Source: an uncultured Bacteroidales bacterium (GTDB taxonomy: Bacteria > Bacteroidota > Bacteroidia > Bacteroidales > UBA932). Taken from it: a DNA stretch of 37,539 nt. Below the pieces are notes generated by a model. That model worked only from the letters and a program-made list of their open reading frames with translations. It did no database searches and was not told the DNA's origin. Both the position numbers and the translations under genes were made by a program. The stretch spans positions 1 through 37,539 of the forward strand of contig CAMNGM010000006.1 of assembly GCA_946538425.1 (NCBI GenBank), written 5' to 3'. Below, piece after piece: positions 33,208 to 37,539 of the stretch. Position 1 is the stretch's first letter; the number at the start of each line of letters is the position of its first letter.

Positions 33208-36200
33208 CTAATATTTGCTCGGGCTGACCCCGAAATGGCGGCGGAAACAGGAGCTGAAGTACTTCGGGTCCGAGAAGCCCACCCGGTCCGCCACTTCCGT
33301 GATGGTCAGGTCGTGGGCGGCGAGCAGTTCGGCCGCCCGCTCCAGCCGGAAGATCCGGATGAAGTCGTTCGGGGCCTTGCCCGTCACCGCCTTGAGCTTG
33401 TTGAAGAAGGCCGTCCGGCTCATCGCCACCTCCCGGCACAGGTCGTCCACCTGGAAGAGCGGGTCGGCAAAGGACTTCTCCATCGCGGCGAGGACTTTCT
33501 CCATGAAATCCCGGTCCAGCTGGTTGGAGTACTCGCGGCGCTTCTCTTCCCGGCCGGCGCGCAGGAGCAGCGACCGCAGGCGCTCCCGCTCGTGGAGCAG
33601 GTTGCTGATCCGGGCCGACAGGACCTGCGGGTCGAAGGGCTTGACCACATAGTCGTCGGCGCCCGATTCCAGGCCCAGGATGATGTGCTCCCGGTCGTCC
33701 ATCGCCGTCAGGAGAATGACGGGGATGTGGCTGGTCGCAAGGGTGGACTTGAGACGGCGGCACAAGTCATAGCCGTTCACCACGGGCATTATGACATCCG
33801 AAAGGACCAGGTCCGGCTGGGATTCCTCCGCCAGGCGGAAAGCCGTCTCGCCGTCGGCGGCGGACAGCGTCTCGAATTCGCCGCCGAGGGCGGATTTCAG
33901 GTAGGCGAGCATCTCCGGATCGTCCTCCACGACCAGGATCCGGCTCGGGACGGCCGCCGTCTGCGCCCCGTCGTCCACTGCGTCCGGCGCTTCCGGCGCC
34001 AGGATGACGTCGCCCGAAGGCCGGTATTCCATCGGGAAAAGCAGGGTGAACGCCGATCCGCTCCCCTCTTCGCTCTGCAGGGAGATGGACCCGCCCAGCT
34101 GCAGGACCAGCTGCCGGGTGATCATCAGGCCGATCCCGTAGCCGGTCTCGTCCACGTCCCGGGCGTTGGCGGCCCGGACCCCGCCGTTGAAGATGCGCGA
34201 ACGCGCCTCCGCCGGAATGCCGATGCCAGTGTCCCGCACCCCGAGCCGCCACATCTTGCCGGCGGGGGAAGCCGTCACTTCCACGACTCCCTTTTCGGTG
34301 TATTTCACCGCATTGGAAACGAGGTTCTGCACGATCCGGTCCATCTTCTCCCGGTCCAGCGGCACCGGACCGAGCCCCTCGTCCACCGTGCAGGTCAGAT
34401 TGATTCCCTTCTGCCGCGTCGCCGCCTGGAAGGGCTCCACCTCGTCTTCCAGGTATTCCTGCAGGTCGGTGGGCTCCAGGTACAGGCGACCGGCTTCCGG
34501 CGTGTCTTCCCGGAGGTCCAGCAGGCTGTTGATCATGGACATCAGGCGGTCGGCGTTGCGCATCGCCGTCGTCACGGACTGCCGGTCGTCTTCCGGCAGG
34601 GTGCTGTCCCGCTGGAGGTCGGACAGCGGCGCCTTGATCAGGGATACCGGGGTTTTCAGTTCGTGCGCGAACCGGATGAAGGTGTCCAGGCGCTCCCGCG
34701 TCATCCGCCGGGCCGCTTCCTTGCGGCGGAAACGGATGAAAAGGAGCACACTGCCCGTCAGGAGCAGGGCATACAGCAGCTGGGCGACAGTGGAAAGGAG
34801 TGGCGGACGCATCACACGGACATCCAGCTCCCGCGCGCCCAGCACCGAACCTGTCAGGGAATCGACGCAACGCACCCGGAACACATAGCGTCCCGGCGGG
34901 ACGGAAGGGTATTCCACGGTCGTGGCGGTCAGGCTCGTCCGGTCCACCGGGTCGTGACCATCCAGCCGGTACTCGAACAGGACGCGGCTCTGGGACCCGA
35001 AGGCCAAGGCCGAGAAGGAGATGGCGAACGACCGTTCCGAGGCCGGAAGCTTCACCCGGTCCAGGGCGTGGATCGTCTGGTTCTTCAAGACCTTCGCTTG
35101 CGCGGCGACATTGCCCGACAGGAGGTGGAACCCGGTCAGGAGGGGGACCACCGGCTCCGGCACGTCCCGGCGGATGCGCTCCGGGAAAAAGCGGAGCGCG
35201 CCCGACGCGGAGCCGAACACCAGCGACCCGTCGGAGAGCCGGGCGCTGGCCGTATGGTTGAACTGGACCGGCCCGATCCCCAGGTAGCGGTTCATCACCA
35301 CCGGTGTCTCCGCTTCGGGATCCAGGCTGTACATCGTTTCGTCAGAGACGGCCCAGACCCTGTCCGAGCTGTCGGTGGCGATGGAGATGACCGTCTTCCC
35401 GATGGCATAGGTCCTGCTCGTTCCGGTCGAGGGGTCGTACACGGTCATTCCCCCTTCGTGGCCCAGCCAGACCCGGCCCTTCCCGTCGCTTGTCAGGCAC
35501 CAGACCGCGCCTCCCTCCGGAAGCGCGGGGACCCGGGTTCCCACGCCGGTGTTCCGGTCGATGCGGAGCAGCCCCTCGCTGGAGGCCGCCCACAAGGCGT
35601 CTCCGGTCTGGAGGAAATCCCAGATGTTGGACGACGACATCGCGGTCTGGCGCCGCCCCCGGGCGTCATACCGCCCGTACGGGTTCAAGCCTCCCGCCCA
35701 GACCGACACCGTGTCGGCGCTGAGGGCGAACACATAGTCCAGGCTGTCGGAGACGGTCTCCCGGACACCGGACGGGCGGACCCGGAAGACAGGGAATCCG
35801 TATCCTCCCGCCCAGACCGAACCGTCGTCTGCCTCGGCCAGCACCAGGACATTCTCCGTGTCGGCGGACGGGAATCCGCGCCACGAGCCGTCCTCCAGGC
35901 CGTATCGGCAGACACCCCGGCCCGTTCCGAACCAGAGGGAACCGGCCCGGTCCTCCAGGATGGCGTTCACGCCGTCGGACAGGAGCGAGCCCGACACGCC
36001 GGGACGGTGGCGGACCCACCGCACATCCACCGGATCCGTGTCCAGGTAGCAGATTCCGTTCGAGGTGGTGGTGACCCACAGCACCCCGCGGCGGTCCAGG
36101 CACAGGTCGCTGACCGCATCGGCGCAGAGGCTTCCCTGCTCGTCCGAGGAGACATAATGGCTGACGACCCGGTCGCCGGTGATGTCATAGCGCACGACAC

Positions 36201-36846
36201 CACCCCCGTCCAGGCCGAACCAAAGCTGGTCCCCGTCCCGGACGATGGCCCGGACGGGAAAACGGGGAATGCCGGAAAGCGGACGGAAGGTGTCCGCGGC
36301 GCTGTCGTAGGAAAACGCCCCCGAGGAAAAGGTCCCGACCACCCAGATTCCGTTCCCCAGCCCGCAGAGGGCCGTCACGTTGGCATCCAGGATTCTCCGG
36401 GGTCCGCCGCCCTCCAGGCGGTACAGCCCCGTCTCGGTCCCGGTCAACTGCGCGCCGTCGGGGAGGCGGGCATCCAGGAGGGAGGACGGCATCCCGGCAG
36501 GAAGCGTGTCTTCCTGCTCGAAAGCGTCCTCTCCGGGGTCATACACGAGCACGTCCCCGCTGCTGAGGAGACAGCGGATCCGGCCGTCCGGACCGACGGC
36601 CAGGTCGCTGGAAGACGGGACGTACGCGCCGGAGACCGCCTTCGGGAAGACGTAATGGCGGAATTCGAGTCCGTCATACCGGTCGACGCCGTCCGAGAGG
36701 AAAAACCACAGGAACCCCTCCCCGTCCTGCCGGACCCGGTATACCCGGCGGCTGGACAGCCCCTCGGACAGGCCCGCCGGAACGAAGCGTTCCGCCGCGG
36801 CGCCCAGGCACCAGAAGGCCAGCAGCAGGGAGAGGATGCGTTTCAT
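33208..36846 (-). CDS. Hybrid two-component system regulator (periplasmic sensor, kinase, receiver, AraC)
   Basis: This 1212-residue protein senses a sugar in the periplasm and drives PUL transcription. A Sec signal (residues 1-18) is followed by two-component-propeller repeats (for example GLSSRRVYRVRQDGEGFLWF), a Y_Y_Y domain at about 600-680, and one membrane segment at about 686-706. The HisKA domain has His728 in FAHELKTP. The HATPase domain at about 800-940 has VSNAVKYT, DTGIGI and GYGIGL. The receiver at 969-1085 has phospho-acceptor Asp1017 and Lys1069, and the C-terminal AraC HTH starts at about 1108. All key residues are present. It ends 93 nt before the ROK gene. Its start lies only 13 nt after the nucleoside kinase stop, so it is probably made by read-through from that gene. 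The ligand is probably an oligosaccharide from the PUL substrate. Confidence 0.96.
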   Translation of the reverse strand: MKRILSLLLAFWCLGAAAERFVPAGLSEGLSSRRVYRVRQDGEGFLWFFLSDGVDRYDGLEFRHYVFPKAVSGAYVPSSSDLAVGPDGRIRCLLSSGDVLVYDPGEDAFEQEDTLPAGMPSSLLDARLPDGAQLTGTETGLYRLEGGGPRRILDANVTALCGLGNGIWVVGTFSSGAFSYDSAADTFRPLSGIPRFPVRAIVRDGDQLWFGLDGGGVVRYDITGDRVVSHYVSSDEQGSLCADAVSDLCLDRRGVLWVTTTSNGICYLDTDPVDVRWVRHRPGVSGSLLSDGVNAILEDRAGSLWFGTGRGVCRYGLEDGSWRGFPSADTENVLVLAEADDGSVWAGGYGFPVFRVRPSGVRETVSDSLDYVFALSADTVSVWAGGLNPYGRYDARGRRQTAMSSSNIWDFLQTGDALWAASSEGLLRIDRNTGVGTRVPALPEGGAVWCLTSDGKGRVWLGHEGGMTVYDPSTGTSRTYAIGKTVISIATDSSDRVWAVSDETMYSLDPEAETPVVMNRYLGIGPVQFNHTASARLSDGSLVFGSASGALRFFPERIRRDVPEPVVPLLTGFHLLSGNVAAQAKVLKNQTIHALDRVKLPASERSFAISFSALAFGSQSRVLFEYRLDGHDPVDRTSLTATTVEYPSVPPGRYVFRVRCVDSLTGSVLGARELDVRVMRPPLLSTVAQLLYALLLTGSVLLFIRFRRKEAARRMTRERLDTFIRFAHELKTPVSLIKAPLSDLQRDSTLPEDDRQSVTTAMRNADRLMSMINSLLDLREDTPEAGRLYLEPTDLQEYLEDEVEPFQAATRQKGINLTCTVDEGLGPVPLDREKMDRIVQNLVSNAVKYTEKGVVEVTASPAGKMWRLGVRDTGIGIPAEARSRIFNGGVRAANARDVDETGYGIGLMITRQLVLQLGGSISLQSEEGSGSAFTLLFPMEYRPSGDVILAPEAPDAVDDGAQTAAVPSRILVVEDDPEMLAYLKSALGGEFETLSAADGETAFRLAEESQPDLVLSDVIMPVVNGYDLCRRLKSTLATSHIPVILLTAMDDREHIILGLESGADDYVVKPFDPQVLSARISNLLHERERLRSLLLRAGREEKRREYSNQLDRDFMEKVLAAMEKSFADPLFQVDDLCREVAMSRTAFFNKLKAVTGKAPNDFIRIFRLERAAELLAAHDLTITEVADRVGFSDPKYFSSCFRRHFGVSPSKY

Positions 36847-36859
36847 CGGGAGGACAGGC

Positions 36860-37539
36860 TTACAGGGTCTGTCCGCCGATGAACTCGCGCAGGATGGATG
36901 TCGGCGGGACGGCGGCGATCTCCTCGGGGGTGAGGGCGACGATGTAGTCGAGGAACTTGAGGAGCCGGATGGCCTCCGTATAGGCCGGCGAAGAGGGGTG
37001 GATCCGCCGCAGGAGGGGCTCCGCGTAGTATTTCAGCAACGGAAGCTCGTACAGGAGGGCGGAGTTGAACTGCGCGTCGGCATTCTCCTGGAAGGGGAAG
37101 ATGTACTTGTTCTCGCCGCGGCGGACGGAGGGCCAGCGGAGGATGGTGGCTTCGGGGCTGGTGCCGCGGTAGCGGTAGTCCCGGACCATCCGGCGAAGGA
37201 GCCGGTTGTCGGTGGTGGAGATGTTGTTGTTCTCGTCCACGTTCAAGGAGGTCAGGGCCGATGCGTACAGGCGGAAGATACGCCGCTGGTCCACGGAGGG
37301 GACCATCGCCGGATCCAGCGCGTGGATCCCTTCCATAATGAGGACGTCGTTGTCCTCCAGCTGCATGAAGTTGCCCTCGAAGAAGGGCTTTCCCTGCTTG
37401 AAGTCATAGCGCGGGACCTCCACCCTGCCGCCCGAGAGGAGCGTGTTGAGGTGGTTTCCCAGCAGTTCCAGGTCCATCGCCTCGAGCGCCTCGAAGTCGA
37501 ACTCGCCGTCCTCGTCCAGCGGCGTCCGGTCGCGGGACA
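36860..37539 (-). CDS. Nucleoside (uridine-type) kinase, 3' part
   Basis: The visible 226 C-terminal residues match the P-loop kinase part of the Bacteroidetes nucleoside kinases related to uridine kinase and phosphoribulokinase. They include DRTPLDEDGEFDFEALEAMD at the edge, the VEVPRYDFKQGKP segment, LIMEGIHALDP (Walker B region) and RLLRRMVRDYRYRG. The frame stays open to the window edge, so the start, the P-loop and any N-terminal TGS or threonyl-tRNA-synthetase-like domain lie outside. An ATG at 37477 is internal, since conserved sequence continues upstream of it. The stop lies 13 nt before the regulator gene. It is a housekeeping gene marking the right border of the PUL. Confidence 0.88.
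   Translation of the reverse strand, partial: SRDRTPLDEDGEFDFEALEAMDLELLGNHLNTLLSGGRVEVPRYDFKQGKPFFEGNFMQLEDNDVLIMEGIHALDPAMVPSVDQRRIFRLYASALTSLNVDENNNISTTDNRLLRRMVRDYRYRGTSPEATILRWPSVRRGENKYIFPFQENADAQFNSALLYELPLLKYYAEPLLRRIHPSSPAYTEAIRLLKFLDYIVALTPEEIAAVPPTSILREFIGGQTL

Noticed and set aside
32218-36882. Plus-strand open frame of over 1500 codons antisense to the ROK kinase and the hybrid regulator
   Set aside because: It runs straight through two genes with clear catalytic motifs and their gap, with the Arg, Gly, His, Asp and Val composition of a shadow frame. Similar frames over uvrA, each SusC, the GH9 gene and dxs were rejected for the same reason.
1-37539. CRISPR arrays, insertion sequences, phage genes, integrase or attachment repeats
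   Set aside because: No spaced direct repeats, transposase or integrase motifs were seen. The only long perfect inverted repeats are the two terminators. I could not run an exhaustive repeat search.

Overview
The window looks like a chromosome segment from a GC-rich member of the Bacteroidetes, most likely order Bacteroidales. The evidence is three SusC/SusD outer-membrane pairs, a one-piece hybrid two-component regulator with an AraC output domain, a BACON domain, and promoter elements of the phylum's TTTG/TAnnTTTG type. Nothing in the sequence lets me name the genus with confidence.

Layout. The left 9.5 kb is mixed. It holds the 5' part of tRNA-Thr(TGT) with a textbook promoter, dxs (isoprenoid precursor synthesis), a tandem pair of paralogous MFS transporters read divergently from dxs, a strong hairpin terminator, uvrA (excision repair), and a divergently read BACON-GH18 lipoprotein. 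A 15-bp hairpin at 9533-9565 separates this GH18 gene from the right-hand block, which converges on it.

From 9.6 to 36.8 kb everything reads leftward and forms one large polysaccharide utilisation locus (PUL). Upstream sits a hybrid sensor/AraC regulator (33208-36846). After a 93-nt gap with a promoter-like box and a perfect palindrome come 14 genes with gaps of at most 34 nt: ROK kinase, NagB-like deaminase, SusC-3, SusD-3, FHS-family sugar permease, ThuA-like lipoprotein, GH9 lipoprotein, secreted ThuA-like protein, GH18 lipoprotein, SusC-2, SusD-2, SusC-1, SusD-1 and an IPT-domain surface glycan-binding lipoprotein. The right edge carries the 3' part of a nucleoside (uridine-type) kinase gene.

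How the genes may work together (inference). The two GH18 enzymes suggest a beta-1,4-linked GlcNAc polymer such as chitin, or GlcNAc-containing host glycans. Three SusCD pairs import fragments, the GH9 enzyme trims them, the FHS permease brings sugar into the cytoplasm, and the ROK kinase and NagB-like enzyme feed amino-sugar phosphate into glycolysis. The usual partners GH20 hexosaminidase, GH3 NagZ and NagA deacetylase are absent. Instead there is a GH9 enzyme between two ThuA-like proteins, and the NagB-like protein has Gln where the family has a catalytic-relay Glu. That central thuA-GH9-thuA-GH18 cassette is the most original part of the window and may be an unusual way of breaking down amino-sugar oligosaccharides.
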